This document shows positions 33,104 to 43,100 of a stretch of 64,000 bases of DNA, piece after piece. This DNA comes from Halomonas alimentaria (GTDB taxonomy: Bacteria > Pseudomonadota > Gammaproteobacteria > Pseudomonadales > Halomonadaceae): NCBI RefSeq assembly GCF_009902005.1, contig NZ_WUTT01000001.1, forward strand, positions 1,576,541 to 1,640,540. Direction: 5' to 3'. The notes below the pieces were generated by a model. It was not told where the DNA came from. It ran no database searches and was given only the letters and a program-made list of their open reading frames with translations. A program made the translations under genes and the position numbers. Position 1 is the first letter of the stretch, and the number at the start of each line of letters is the position of its first letter.

Positions 33104-34582
33104 TTACCAGTAGCCGAGCAGCTTCCACCATAGACCGCCCACCACGACCCAGACCAGCAGGTTGACCACACTCATGATGAAGCCGGCCCGCCACCACTCA
33201 CCGAGCGGTACATAGCCCGAACCGAAGATGACCGGGGAGGTGCCCGTGGCGTAGTGGGTCAGGGTCATCATGATCGAGGAGGCCGCCGCCATGCTCAGCA
33301 CGAACGGCATCGCCGGCGCCCCCATGGCCAGGCCCACGGCCAGAAAGGCTCCCATCATCGCCGTGATATGCGCCGTGGTGCTGGCAAAGAAGTAGTGAGA
33401 GTAGAGAAATACCAGGATCAGCAAGGAGCTCGCGCCAAGCCAGCCCACGCCGGTCTGGGTAATCAGGCCCTCGATAGTGGAGGAGAACCAGGCCACCACA
33501 CCAAGCTGATTAAGCTGCGAGGCCATCATCACCAAGGCACCGAACCACACCAGGGTGTCCCAGGCACTCTTTTCGTTCAGCACGTCCTTCCAGGTCAGCA
33601 CCCCGGTCAGCAGCAGAACGGCGAGGCCGATCAGCGCGGCCGTGGCCGAATGCAACGCAAAGGCATCACCCAGCAGCCAGGCCGGTACCCCTGCCCACAG
33701 CAGCAGCAGCATCACGAACACACCCAGGGTGATCTTCTCATCTCGCTGCATGCGGCCCAGATCGGAGAGCTGCTGGCGGGCAAAGCTCGCCGCGTCTTCG
33801 GTCTTCTTGATCTCGGGGGGATAGAGCAGGTAGAGCACCAGCGGCATCAGCGCGATCGCCGCCAGGCCCGGCAGCAGCATGGCCAGCGCCCAGGTGGTCC
33901 AGCTCAGCGTAATCGCGGCACCGGTGGCTTCGGCAATCAGCTTGACGGTCAGCGGGTTGGGGGCCGTGGCGGTCACGAACATCGCCGAGGTAATGGGGTT
34001 GCTGTGGTAGTTGACCAGTGCCAGGTACTTGCCGATCTTGCCGGTATTCCCGTTCTCGGGGGTCGAACCGAAGCTATGGGCGATCGACTGCATGATGGGG
34101 TGCATGATGCCGCCCCCGCGCGCCGTGTTGCTGGGTGTGACCGGGGCGATCGTCAGCTCGGAGAGCGCCAGGGCATAGCCGATGCCGAGCGTACGCTTGC
34201 CGAATACCGAGATGAAATAGTAGCCGATACGCGAGCCCAGGCCGGTCTTGATCAGGCTGCGGGATATCATGATGGCCACGGCAATCAGCCAGATCAGCGG
34301 GCTGGTGAAGCTGCCCAGCGCATCGCGGATCGCCGTGCCCGGCTGGTCACTGGTGACGCCCGACGCCGCAACCATCGCGATGGCGACGATCGAGAGCGCA
34401 CCGATCGGCATCGCCTTGCCGATGATGGCGGCGATCGTGCCGATGAACATGGCCAGCATCAGCCATCCTTGATCGGAGACTTCGGCAGGCTGGGGCAAAA
34501 GCCAGACCACCAGGCCGACCACGACAGCCACCAGCGCGGGAACCAGCCGCAGGTCCGAGGCGCCTTCGTGAGTTTGGGACAT
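33104..34582 (-). CDS. DASS-family anion (di/tricarboxylate) transporter
   Basis: Inner-membrane carrier of 492 residues with about 12-14 helices, of the divalent anion:Na+ symporter family. The duplicated substrate/Na+ signatures are visible as PVTPSNTARGGGIMHPIMQS and the Ser-Asn-Pro-like YHSNPITSAMFVTATAPNP in the first half, and HYATGTSPVIFGSGYVPLGEWW in the second. This resembles the 2-oxoglutarate/malate or citrate/succinate antiporter subgroup. The ATG at 34582 (MSQTHEGASD) is chosen over 34603 because AGGGAAA lies just ahead. A palindrome AAACT-AA-AGTTT is at 34681-34692. Confidence 0.9.
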   Translation of the reverse strand: MSQTHEGASDLRLVPALVAVVVGLVVWLLPQPAEVSDQGWLMLAMFIGTIAAIIGKAMPIGALSIVAIAMVAASGVTSDQPGTAIRDALGSFTSPLIWLIAVAIMISRSLIKTGLGSRIGYYFISVFGKRTLGIGYALALSELTIAPVTPSNTARGGGIMHPIMQSIAHSFGSTPENGNTGKIGKYLALVNYHSNPITSAMFVTATAPNPLTVKLIAEATGAAITLSWTTWALAMLLPGLAAIALMPLVLYLLYPPEIKKTEDAASFARQQLSDLGRMQRDEKITLGVFVMLLLLWAGVPAWLLGDAFALHSATAALIGLAVLLLTGVLTWKDVLNEKSAWDTLVWFGALVMMASQLNQLGVVAWFSSTIEGLITQTGVGWLGASSLLILVFLYSHYFFASTTAHITAMMGAFLAVGLAMGAPAMPFVLSMAAASSIMMTLTHYATGTSPVIFGSGYVPLGEWWRAGFIMSVVNLLVWVVVGGLWWKLLGYW

Positions 34583-34680
34583 GAACGATTTCCCTGTGAA
34601 CATTGAAAGGAGTCGCCAGGTCGATGGCCTCGCAGGACACTGGTCCTCAACCGAAGCGACACGGCCAAGGTACCAGCATT

Positions 34681-34692
34681 AAACTAAAGTTT
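34681..34692. promoter_or_regulatory. Palindrome in the divergent transporter/ABM-domain promoter region
   Basis: AAACT-AA-AGTTT is an exact 12-bp palindrome in an AT-rich patch between two divergent genes (34583-34805). It may be an operator or the core of a promoter. Nothing else is visible in this gap. Confidence 0.25.
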
Positions 34693-34805
34693 TATTGATG
34701 CAGGTGGGTGTCATAGCGCCAACACCCTGTCCACACAGGGAATCAATGTGGGAGATCGTCGCCCTCGCGCCGTGACGCCCGATTCACTGCCGACAGGAGA
34801 AAGCC

Positions 34806-35126
34806 ATGAAGTACATCTTCGAAGTGCATATCCGCGACGGCTACACCGCCGAGGACTACGCCGACGCCTGGGTGCGCGCCAGCAAGCTGATCCAGCAGGC
34901 GCCGGGCGCACGGGGCACCGAGCTGCACCGCAAGATCGACGACCCCGCCACCCTTATCGCCATCGCCCACTGGGACAGCAAGGCCAGCCGCGACGCCATG
35001 GAAGCTCAGCCGGCGCCCAAGGTGAAGGAGATCATCAGGAGCGCCGCCCCCTTCTGCGAGATCCGCGTGATCGGCGAGTTCGAGGAGCCGGAGTGGGTGG
35101 TGATGCCGCCCCCGGCAAGGTCTTAA
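34806..35126 (+). CDS. ABM-like (antibiotic biosynthesis monooxygenase/dimeric ferredoxin-like) protein
   Basis: 106-residue protein with the small alpha-beta-barrel fold pattern of the ABM/NIPSNAP group: MKYIFEVHIRDGYTAEDYADAW, GARGTELHRKIDDPATLIAIAHWDS and ASRDAME followed by a final strand FCEIRVIGEFEEPEW. Such proteins dimerise; some are monooxygenases or heme-degrading enzymes and many have no known activity. AGGAGAAAGCC precedes the ATG. It lies immediately before the distal end of the CRISPR array and is transcribed towards it, with no obvious functional link. Confidence 0.75.
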   Translation: MKYIFEVHIRDGYTAEDYADAWVRASKLIQQAPGARGTELHRKIDDPATLIAIAHWDSKASRDAMEAQPAPKVKEIIRSAAPFCEIRVIGEFEEPEWVVMPPPARS

Positions 35127-35177
35127 GCCATTCCTACGGTGGCTATTGAGACGCTACTCACGGTATAGCCGCGCAAA

Positions 35178-36853
35178 TGGCTCATCCCCGCGCCTGCGGG
35201 GACCGGCGCACTTGCCATTCCGGAGAGATATACTTATTCGGATCATCCCCGCGCCTGCGAGGACCGGCCGTCAGGCCCGGTCGTCAAGTCGCTGATGGAC
35301 GGATCATCCCCGCTCCTGCGGGGACCGGGGCGGTTGTGGTGGTCATGTATCGCCTCCGGCCGGATCATCCCCGCGCCTGCGGGGACCGGAGCTCCTCCCA
35401 TTGCTTCTGTTCGTCGTAAACAGGATCATCCCCGCGCCTGCGGGGACCGGGCCCGGGCACCACGTCCAGAGTTCCCGAGACACGGATCATCCCCGCGCCT
35501 GCGGGGACCGGAAACAAGCACTTAAAGCGGGGAAGTGCCGAAACGGATCATCCCCGCGCCTGCGGGGACCGGTGGCTCATCATCCCCAGCCGCTGGGCGG
35601 CGCCCGGATCATCCCCGCGCCTGCGGGGACCGGGCGACAAGCTGGCGGCGAGCCGTCATCTGCTGCGGATCATCCCCGCGCCTGCGGGGACCGGCAGCGC
35701 CTGAGTGGGTGGATATTGACGGGGAGCGGATCATCCCCGCGCCTGCGGGGACCGGTTCATCTGGCGCTCTTTGCGCTCGACGTTCTGCGGATCATCCCCG
35801 CGCCTGCGGGGACCGGCGCCATCTCCTCCTGCCCTGGCGGCATACCCGCGGATCATCCCCGCGCCTGCGGGGACCGGACCGATGAGGCGGTGAAACGCCT
35901 GGAGGGTCGCGGATCATCCCCGCGCCTGCGGGGACCGGCGTTCCAGCTTGCCGCGCAGGCCCTCGATGATCGGATCATCCCCGCGCCTGCGGGGACCGGT
36001 CGCAGTCTCAGTCTGCGCCGATCGTCTCACGCGGATCATCCCCGCGCCTGCGGGGACCGGTCCTGCAGGGCCGCGTGATGAGGTGGGGTGGCCGGATCAT
36101 CCCCGCGCCTGCGGGGACCGGGTTCAGACGTTGGCGAGGTCTTGGGTATCGACCGGATCATCCCCGCGCCTGCGGGGACCGGTTTTCTTGCGATCTACAA
36201 GTTTTGTTTGTAGTCGGATCATCCCCGCGCCTGCGGGGACCGGTATTCGGTGATGCCGTCCGTGTAGGTGGCTTGCGGATCATCCCCGCGCCTGCGGGGA
36301 CCGGACTCAGGCGAAGCCACTTTCAAGCGCCTGGTGCGGATCATCCCCGCGCCTGCGGGGACCGGAAGGTGATCAACCGGCAAGGCCGTGGCTACACCGG
36401 ATCATCCCCGCGCCTGCGGGGACCGGGGCATCCGTGATCACAGCACCTCCCTGTGCGCCGGATCATCCCCGCGCCTGCGGGGACCGGTCTTCGCGCTTGG
36501 CGAGGGTGTCGGCAGTGCGCGGATCATCCCCGCGCCTGCGGGGACCGGGATGCGGACGCGGCTTGAACTTGCCATAAGGAAGGATCATCCCCGCGCCTGC
36601 GGGGACCGGCGCACCCCCTGCTTCTTCAGATCGGCAGCCGTCGGATCATCCCCGCGCCTGCGGGGACCGGTGCGTTGGCCTGCTCCTGGGCCTGCTGCTG
36701 GGCGGATCATCCCCGCGCCTGCGGGGACCGGAACAGCGGGGTATAGCCGCGGGCATGCACCTGCGGGTCATCCCCGCGCCTGCGGGGACCGGTTGGCATG
36801 ATCGCGATGCACCGATCCGCAATGCGGGTCATCCCCGCGCCTGCGGGGACCGG
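35178..36853 (-). CRISPR. Type I-E CRISPR array, 28 repeats and 27 spacers
   Basis: Repeats of 29 bp begin at 35178 and recur every 61 bp without exception to 36825-36853; every spacer is 32 bp. The plus strand reads CGGATCATCCCCGC then GCCTGCGGGGACCGG, which is the reverse complement of the crRNA. The crRNA strand is therefore minus, with a CCCCGC...GCGGGG stem and an ATGATCCG handle, as in E. coli type I-E. The leader is at the right end beside cas2. The three leader-distal repeats (35179, 35240, 35301) each carry a different substitution; the two leader-proximal ones (36765, 36826) share GGGTCAT instead of GGATCAT. The base before the 28-bp core is C in 25 of 28 copies. Spacer targets are not identifiable here. 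Confidence 0.99.
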
Positions 36854-36959
36854 ACTAATTGTAGCCACTTGTTTAAAAAGAAGAAAATCTCCAGAGGAAA
36901 CTCCACCAGCGATTTTGCTTACTTTTTAACCAGACCTTCTTGTTAAAGATCTAATAAAA
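36854..36959 (-). promoter_or_regulatory. CRISPR leader
   Basis: A 106-bp AT-rich stretch, in sharp contrast to its surroundings, joins the cas2 stop to the first repeat. It should contain the array promoter and the integration signals. No canonical IHF site (WATCAANNNNTTR) is present within 60 bp of the first repeat, where E. coli has one. The closest match (36958-36970, one mismatch) is about 105 bp away. Promoter elements are not clear enough to place. Confidence 0.75.
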
Positions 36960-38178
<1,219 letters not shown>

Positions 38179-38204
38179 CTCGGCCTCCCTGCCTTGAGGT
38201 AGCG

Positions 38205-38897
38205 CTATGGACGCCGCAGCAGCAGCAGACCACAGCCGAACGCCTTGGCGCGCCCCACCCCTTGCGCCAGAGTCTCGATCAGCCGGCCCGGTTCGGTGAC
38301 TTCCAGCAGGCCCTCGTAGTCGACGCTGGAGAAGCGAATCGGGCGGCCCTTCTCTTTCGACAGGGCGTGCTGGCGATAGGCCCCCACTTCCGGGGCTACC
38401 GGCAGGCGGAAGCCCCAGGCCCCGGCACGCTCCTCGAGCCAGCCTCGCGCGGCGGCATCCATCGCGTCGGCGCACGCCTGACTTTTCCTGTCTCCGCCCG
38501 ACTCGAAGGGGTACTTGGCGGCCATCAGGACATCGGCGCGCCGCCCTCGCTGGCCCGCCACCGGTTTCGCTACCGTGGGATTGGCCCGAAGACGAAAGGC
38601 GAGCCTCTCTCCAGCCTCCAGCACCGGAGAAAACGGCTTGCACTGTGCCTCGAGCAGCCCATCCACCGGTCGAGGCTCGCGATCAGACAGCACGTAGAAC
38701 AGCGGCAGTCCTTTCGGCGCTCTATCGTCGCTGATCTCCTCCATTTCCTGTCGAAACAGGAACGGACGCGCGCCCTGGTGTCCCGGAAACAACCGCCAGA
38801 GCAACTGGTGGGCGGCATAGGCCCGACCATCCATGATGTCGAACAAGTCCCCTCGCGAGAGGCCATTGAGATCGACACGCACTCGAGAAAGGTACAT
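38205..38897 (-). CDS. cas6e: Type I-E pre-crRNA endoribonuclease Cas6e
   Basis: 230-residue Cas6e/CasE that cuts the repeat hairpin and stays on the crRNA 3' end. Tandem ferredoxin-like folds are suggested by MYLSRVRVDLNGL and a C-terminal glycine-rich loop, GVGRAKAFGCGLLLLRR. The candidate catalytic histidine is in AYAAHQLLWRLFP (His29/30 region), equivalent to His20 of E. coli. Its ATG overlaps the cas5e stop in a TGATG. The array repeat shows the hairpin this enzyme expects. Confidence 0.95.
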   Translation of the reverse strand: MYLSRVRVDLNGLSRGDLFDIMDGRAYAAHQLLWRLFPGHQGARPFLFRQEMEEISDDRAPKGLPLFYVLSDREPRPVDGLLEAQCKPFSPVLEAGERLAFRLRANPTVAKPVAGQRGRRADVLMAAKYPFESGGDRKSQACADAMDAAARGWLEERAGAWGFRLPVAPEVGAYRQHALSKEKGRPIRFSSVDYEGLLEVTEPGRLIETLAQGVGRAKAFGCGLLLLRRP

Positions 38898-39652
38898 CAG
38901 CGCTCCTCCCCTGCTCGGGTCACGCGGCGATACTCGGTACGTGGGCCAAACTGCCAGCGGCGGCGATTGAGTGGATCATCCCAGGCTTCACTGGACTCCA
39001 CGCCGCGACCATTGCCGTCCAGAAGCTCCGCCGCGCCCTCCCAGGCATAGAGCACGTTTTCCGGCAGCCTCAAGACCCTGCGCTCCTCGCCCGGCTCCTT
39101 GCCGGATAGCGATGGAAAGTCGACATCCAGGGCGTCTCGCAATCGAGCGAACGTCCGCCGACTCGGTGCAAGGGGCGCTCCCGGCGGGCACGCCTTGCGC
39201 CCCAGGTAGAGCGGGAAGTACGGCGTCTTGAGTGCTTGTTCCAGGTCCTCCAGCGCCACCTCCGCCTGTGGTGTCAGCCAGAGGGCGACGGTCCACAGGC
39301 CGTCACAGCGGTAGTCGCGGCTGGAGAGGATGGTGTGGATGACCTTCGTCGGAGCATTCAATTCGTCTCGCCGCGTGCGGTAGGTCACCTTGGACTGCGA
39401 CGCCGGGACCTGCACCGTGTGGTAGTCGCGCAGCAGGCTGCCGGGAGAGCGTTGCTTGATGGCGATGCCGAGGCTGTCGCGCAGGCGACGCTGCCCTTCG
39501 TCGTCATCGCGGCGCACCCCCAGCGCCGCGCCGAGCAGCCCGATGATGGCGCTTCGCCCCGGGTAGGAAGCGGTCGGGCGCGACTCGCCCACCGCCGCCT
39601 CGCCCCAGCTGGCGAGCGGCGCATAGAGCCGAAAGACCAGATACTCCGTCAT
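38897..39652 (-). CDS. cas5e: Type I-E Cascade subunit Cas5e
   Basis: 251-residue Cas5e/CasD, which binds the 5' handle of the crRNA in Cascade. Typical beginning MTEYLVFRLYAPLASWGEAA and glycine-rich RPTASYPGRSAIIGLLGAALG are present; DYHTVQVP and TYRTRRDELNAPTKVIH follow, and FPLYLGRKACPPGAPL is the later signature. AAGGAG precedes the ATG at 39652 at good distance; a GTG at 39658 is possible. It lies 9 bp after cas7e and overlaps cas6e by one base. Confidence 0.95.
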   Translation of the reverse strand: MTEYLVFRLYAPLASWGEAAVGESRPTASYPGRSAIIGLLGAALGVRRDDDEGQRRLRDSLGIAIKQRSPGSLLRDYHTVQVPASQSKVTYRTRRDELNAPTKVIHTILSSRDYRCDGLWTVALWLTPQAEVALEDLEQALKTPYFPLYLGRKACPPGAPLAPSRRTFARLRDALDVDFPSLSGKEPGEERRVLRLPENVLYAWEGAAELLDGNGRGVESSEAWDDPLNRRRWQFGPRTEYRRVTRAGEER

Positions 39653-39661
39653 GACCACTCC

Positions 39662-40735
39662 TTACTGCTCGCTGGACAGGAACTCGACCAGCTCGGCAAG
39701 GCTGCCCATGCGCACGCCGCCGGCCAGCTGTGGTTCCCGATAGTCGGGGTCGGCCGCCACGACGAAACGCTGATCGGCACCGGGGCCATAGGCTTCGTCG
39801 AAGGCCCGTGCCTGTCGCTCCAGGCGGGCGATGGCATCCAGTGCCTGATCCTGTCCGGCCACGGGGCGCAGGAAGGCAGCCGAGAGTGAGCGCGGCTGCT
39901 GCTCACCCGTCTCGGCCAGCACATAACTGGCGTGGGCGCGAGAGCCGAAGCTGTTCTGCTTGCCCTTTGGCGAGGTCTTCACGGCGGCCTCCACCAGGGC
40001 CGCGATAGCTCGATCGGCCAGCGCCTCGTCACCGCCCAGGTTCTCGATCAGCTGGCGGCGATCGATGCAGACATACCCGTAGAAGAGACCGGCACCGAAG
40101 CCGGCCTCGCCGACGTGAGCCGCGCCGCGATGCTCATCGCCACTGTTCAGATCGTCCACGGCAGTGAAGTAATCATCCTCTACCTCGGCGGCATGCACCG
40201 TGATGGCATGAGCCACTTGGCAGGCGGCCTCGACGTTATAGGCCGGCGACGCCGCCAGCATGCGGCCGAACAGTGCAATATCCACGGCCGAGGGATTGTG
40301 GCGCAGCAGGTCAAGGTCTTCCTTCTCCGGCGCCCGCTGCTCGTCGGCCAGCCTCTCGACCAGAGCATCGACGGCCGCCTGCTCCTCGGGGCCGACGTGG
40401 ACCAGTTGGCTGGTTTCCAGCTCACCCTTGGCCACGTCGCCGAAGACCTTGGCAATCTCCACGGCCCACGCCTTGGCGTCTTTCTCCTTCACGCCCTTTT
40501 CCTGCAGGCGCGCGGCAGCCTGGACGCCCACCTGTTTGGTACGCATGCCGCGGTGCTGACCCACGGCGTCCTCGAACAGGGCCGAGGTTCGCCAAGTACG
40601 CTTGAGGCTCTGCGACGAGACGCGCAGGCGCTTGGCGCCGCCCATGATGGCGGTCTTGGGCCGACCCAGGTCGTCGCGGTTAAGGTTGGCCGGCGGATAG
40701 GCGGTGAGCAGGTGCAGTTGGATGAAGTGGCTCAT
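39662..40735 (-). CDS. cas7e: Type I-E Cascade backbone subunit Cas7e
   Basis: 357-residue Cas7e/CasC, six copies of which form the crRNA-binding backbone. The beginning MSHFIQLHLLTAYPPANLNRDD is diagnostic, followed by KTAIMGGAKRLRVSSQSLKRTWR. The palm/thumb segments HVGEAGFGAGLFYGYVCIDR and KTSPKGKQNSFGSRAHASYVLAE are conserved in type I-E. The start at 40735 is chosen from this N-terminus; the upstream open frame overlaps cse2. The gap to cse2 is 29 bp. Confidence 0.96.
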   Translation of the reverse strand: MSHFIQLHLLTAYPPANLNRDDLGRPKTAIMGGAKRLRVSSQSLKRTWRTSALFEDAVGQHRGMRTKQVGVQAAARLQEKGVKEKDAKAWAVEIAKVFGDVAKGELETSQLVHVGPEEQAAVDALVERLADEQRAPEKEDLDLLRHNPSAVDIALFGRMLAASPAYNVEAACQVAHAITVHAAEVEDDYFTAVDDLNSGDEHRGAAHVGEAGFGAGLFYGYVCIDRRQLIENLGGDEALADRAIAALVEAAVKTSPKGKQNSFGSRAHASYVLAETGEQQPRSLSAAFLRPVAGQDQALDAIARLERQARAFDEAYGPGADQRFVVAADPDYREPQLAGGVRMGSLAELVEFLSSEQ

Positions 40736-40764
40736 GGAATTTGCTCCCTGTCGTGGTTGACGGC

Positions 40765-41421
40765 TCATGGGGTGTCTTGCCGGTAGCCGGCGGCGGCACC
40801 GAAGTAGTCGTTGGCCCAGATGAAACCGAGTCGCTGTGTCGGCTTGGGTGACACTCCACCCTGGTACTCCTGCCACCACAGTGCGATGTCGTCGGCCAGA
40901 TGAACGACGCTAACACCGCGCTTGTCGATCAGCGCGAGAGCACGGCGCAGGCGCTGAACCAGCTCCTCCGGCGTGCGTGACGTCATCAGTTGCTGAAAGC
41001 GCAGCTCGCTCATGCAAGGCTTGCCGGTTTCACGCTTCTGCTGGCCGAGAGCAGTCCCTAGCGGCATCCTGGGGCGCTCTTCACGCAGCTCGGCTACCAC
41101 CAGAGCGATGCAGGACCAGGCCTGAAGCCGCCGATTGCGCCGCCATTCGGGCTCGCCCCCCGTGTCCGGAAGCTGATGCCAGAGGTGGCGAAACGCCTCT
41201 GTCAGCATCGCCGCCTCGTTGGTGTCGCACCGCCTCAGCGTCGCCCTCAGGCCCTTTGGCCAGGGCGGAAGGGAAATGTGCGCCTTGAGCGCCTCTGCCG
41301 GCAGCGTCAGGCGCTGCCACCAGCGCCGCAGGGCATCGGCCTCGCTGCGCTCGATGGCATGGAGCCGTTCCGGCACGCGCGGTGGCGCCTCGGCTTCGGG
41401 GGCAAGTTGCGATTCACTCAC
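40765..41421 (-). CDS. cse2: Type I-E Cascade small subunit Cse2
   Basis: 218-residue Cse2/CasB, predicted all-helical, present as a dimer along the Cascade belly. Conserved stretches are AEALKAHISLPPWPKGLRATLRRC, WSCIALVVAELREERPRMPLG and MSELRFQQLMTSRTPEELVQRLRRAL, with DIALWWQEYQ near the C-terminus. It starts with GTG (41421), overlapping the cse1 stop in a 4-bp GTGA. No ATG gives a better start. Confidence 0.93.
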   Translation of the reverse strand: MSESQLAPEAEAPPRVPERLHAIERSEADALRRWWQRLTLPAEALKAHISLPPWPKGLRATLRRCDTNEAAMLTEAFRHLWHQLPDTGGEPEWRRNRRLQAWSCIALVVAELREERPRMPLGTALGQQKRETGKPCMSELRFQQLMTSRTPEELVQRLRRALALIDKRGVSVVHLADDIALWWQEYQGGVSPKPTQRLGFIWANDYFGAAAGYRQDTP

Positions 41422-43100
41422 GGCACGCTCTCCTCGGTGGCTGCCGGCGCGGCGGTCAGGCTAAAGCCGCCGCTCTCGGCAAATTCACGAATGGCTTTGC
41501 TGCCCTTACTGCGCCCGGCCAGAAAGCCCTGCAACTGACGTCGCGCCGAGGTGGCACGCTTGAGGTCCGCCGCCTCCAGCGCCCCGCTCAGCGCCTGCTC
41601 CTCGAACAGCGCCATCCCCTCTCGCCTGAGCGTGCGATACCAGCGCTTGGCCACCTCGGAAGGCGGATGCAAGGCATCTTCATCGGCCGCCAACGCCGCC
41701 TGGAAACTCTGCAGGACGTGAAAGAAGGCGCCCTGCGTCGCATCAAAGAACGCCAGATCGAGGTGGCTCATGTCGCCCTTGGCATCGGCAGGCCGATCGA
41801 ACCAGGCATTCTTGATCTGGGTGCGCACCATCCAGGCAATCTGCCGGGACAGGTCGGTGAACTGCTGGACCCAGGCGCGCAGCCGCTCCTGCTGTGTGGG
41901 CGGCACCGCCACCAGCGGCATCTCGACGCCGTACCAGCCGCGGGGCTTCATGTTGTCCATGTCGTAACCGAAGGCCCAGAGCCGAGCGTGCTTGAGCAGC
42001 ACCACTACCTCCTCTCCGGCACGGCGCTCCTCATCGACGGTCTGCACCTTGCGGGAGACGTAGTCCTGAACGGCCAGGGCGGGGAGCGCACCGCTGCCAT
42101 CGGCGTCCTGCAGCACCAGGTTGGGCCAATGCTGATACCCCAGGCCGCCGGGCTGGCCCTTGGTGGACAGCGGCGGCTCACTGGGCTTCTTGGGATCGCG
42201 GCGATAGGGCGTCAGCGGATGCAGCCAGGGGCCGTCATAGTTGAGGCCCTGCTTCTTGGCACGGATGCGGCGCACGGCGCGCGCGGTGTCGCGACCACAG
42301 AGGTCACAGCGGCACGATTCGTCCTCGAAGAGCAGCCGGAAGCGTCGAGGCATCGACCAAAAAGGGTGCAGCGGATGCATGCTCTCGGGCAGGGTCTCGC
42401 TTCCCTTCCTGTCGCTGACACGGGTCGGCGCCATCCACGGAAAAAGTCTGTCGTAATCGGCTCGTGGAAGCTGCCAGGACTGCCCGGAACGGGTCAGCGC
42501 CCTGGGTGTGACGACGTTCAGCCACAGCCGAGACCATAGGCTGGCATCGGCCGAGTCCGGCAATACCAGCGTGGTCAGCGGACCGCCGCCGCGCAGGCCG
42601 ACGCGAATGCCCGCTCCGCCCGCCGGGGCATTGATCTGCATGGTGAACAGGGCAAGCGCCGCACAGTCTTCGCACATCGCCGCGACGCGCCCGCGCTTCA
42701 CGAAGAAGTCGGTGTTGTTCTTGATGCCGTTGGCGCCCGGCGCATCGATCAGCAGGCCGCTGACCGTGGCCTCCTTGACGTCCTCGAGCGGATCGAGATC
42801 CTGCATAAAGCGCGGCCCGTCGCCATCCAGCTCGAAGGCGGTGGCGAAGGGCGCAAAGGCGGCCTCAAGATCAGCGACGCCAGGCGGCTCGATAAAACGA
42901 TCCAACCAGTCGCCGTGGTCTTCCGGCGGCAACGCCGTCTGCAGCAGGCCGATCAGGAACTGGTAGGCCGCGCCCTGGAAGTCGGCCCGAGGCAGGGCGA
43001 GATCGACGATCTCGGGATCAGCCACCGCGCTGGACGGCCGGTAGACGATAGCGCCGCCCCTGGTGCGAAAAGGCAGCCACGGATCATTGAGCAGGTTCAC
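41418..43100 (-). CDS. cse1: Type I-E Cascade large subunit Cse1
   Basis: 560-residue Cse1/CasA, the subunit that recognises PAM and recruits Cas3. The beginning MNLLNDPWLPFRTRGG is diagnostic. Further conserved parts are FMQDLDPLEDVKEATVSGLLIDAPGANGIKNNTDFF (which bears the L1 loop) and a CxxC pair in CRCDLCGRDTARAV. HLDLAFFDATQGAFFHVLQ and the four-helix C-terminal bundle follow. The start at 43100 lies 17 bp inside the end of cas3. The protein is full length and shows no damage, unlike cas3. Confidence 0.95.
   Translation of the reverse strand: MNLLNDPWLPFRTRGGAIVYRPSSAVADPEIVDLALPRADFQGAAYQFLIGLLQTALPPEDHGDWLDRFIEPPGVADLEAAFAPFATAFELDGDGPRFMQDLDPLEDVKEATVSGLLIDAPGANGIKNNTDFFVKRGRVAAMCEDCAALALFTMQINAPAGGAGIRVGLRGGGPLTTLVLPDSADASLWSRLWLNVVTPRALTRSGQSWQLPRADYDRLFPWMAPTRVSDRKGSETLPESMHPLHPFWSMPRRFRLLFEDESCRCDLCGRDTARAVRRIRAKKQGLNYDGPWLHPLTPYRRDPKKPSEPPLSTKGQPGGLGYQHWPNLVLQDADGSGALPALAVQDYVSRKVQTVDEERRAGEEVVVLLKHARLWAFGYDMDNMKPRGWYGVEMPLVAVPPTQQERLRAWVQQFTDLSRQIAWMVRTQIKNAWFDRPADAKGDMSHLDLAFFDATQGAFFHVLQSFQAALAADEDALHPPSEVAKRWYRTLRREGMALFEEQALSGALEAADLKRATSARRQLQGFLAGRSKGSKAIREFAESGGFSLTAAPAATEESVP

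Noticed and set aside
35163-36751. An 11-nt identity (GTATAGCCGCG) between the distal flank of the array (35163) and a spacer (36741)
   Set aside because: Too short to imply self-targeting or a recombined spacer; expected by chance in GC-rich DNA.
35177-36801. Several overlapping open frames rich in repeated IIPAPAGT/DHPRACGDR units
   Set aside because: These are translations of the CRISPR repeats and spacers, not a repeat protein; the exact 61-bp period and the cas genes decide this.
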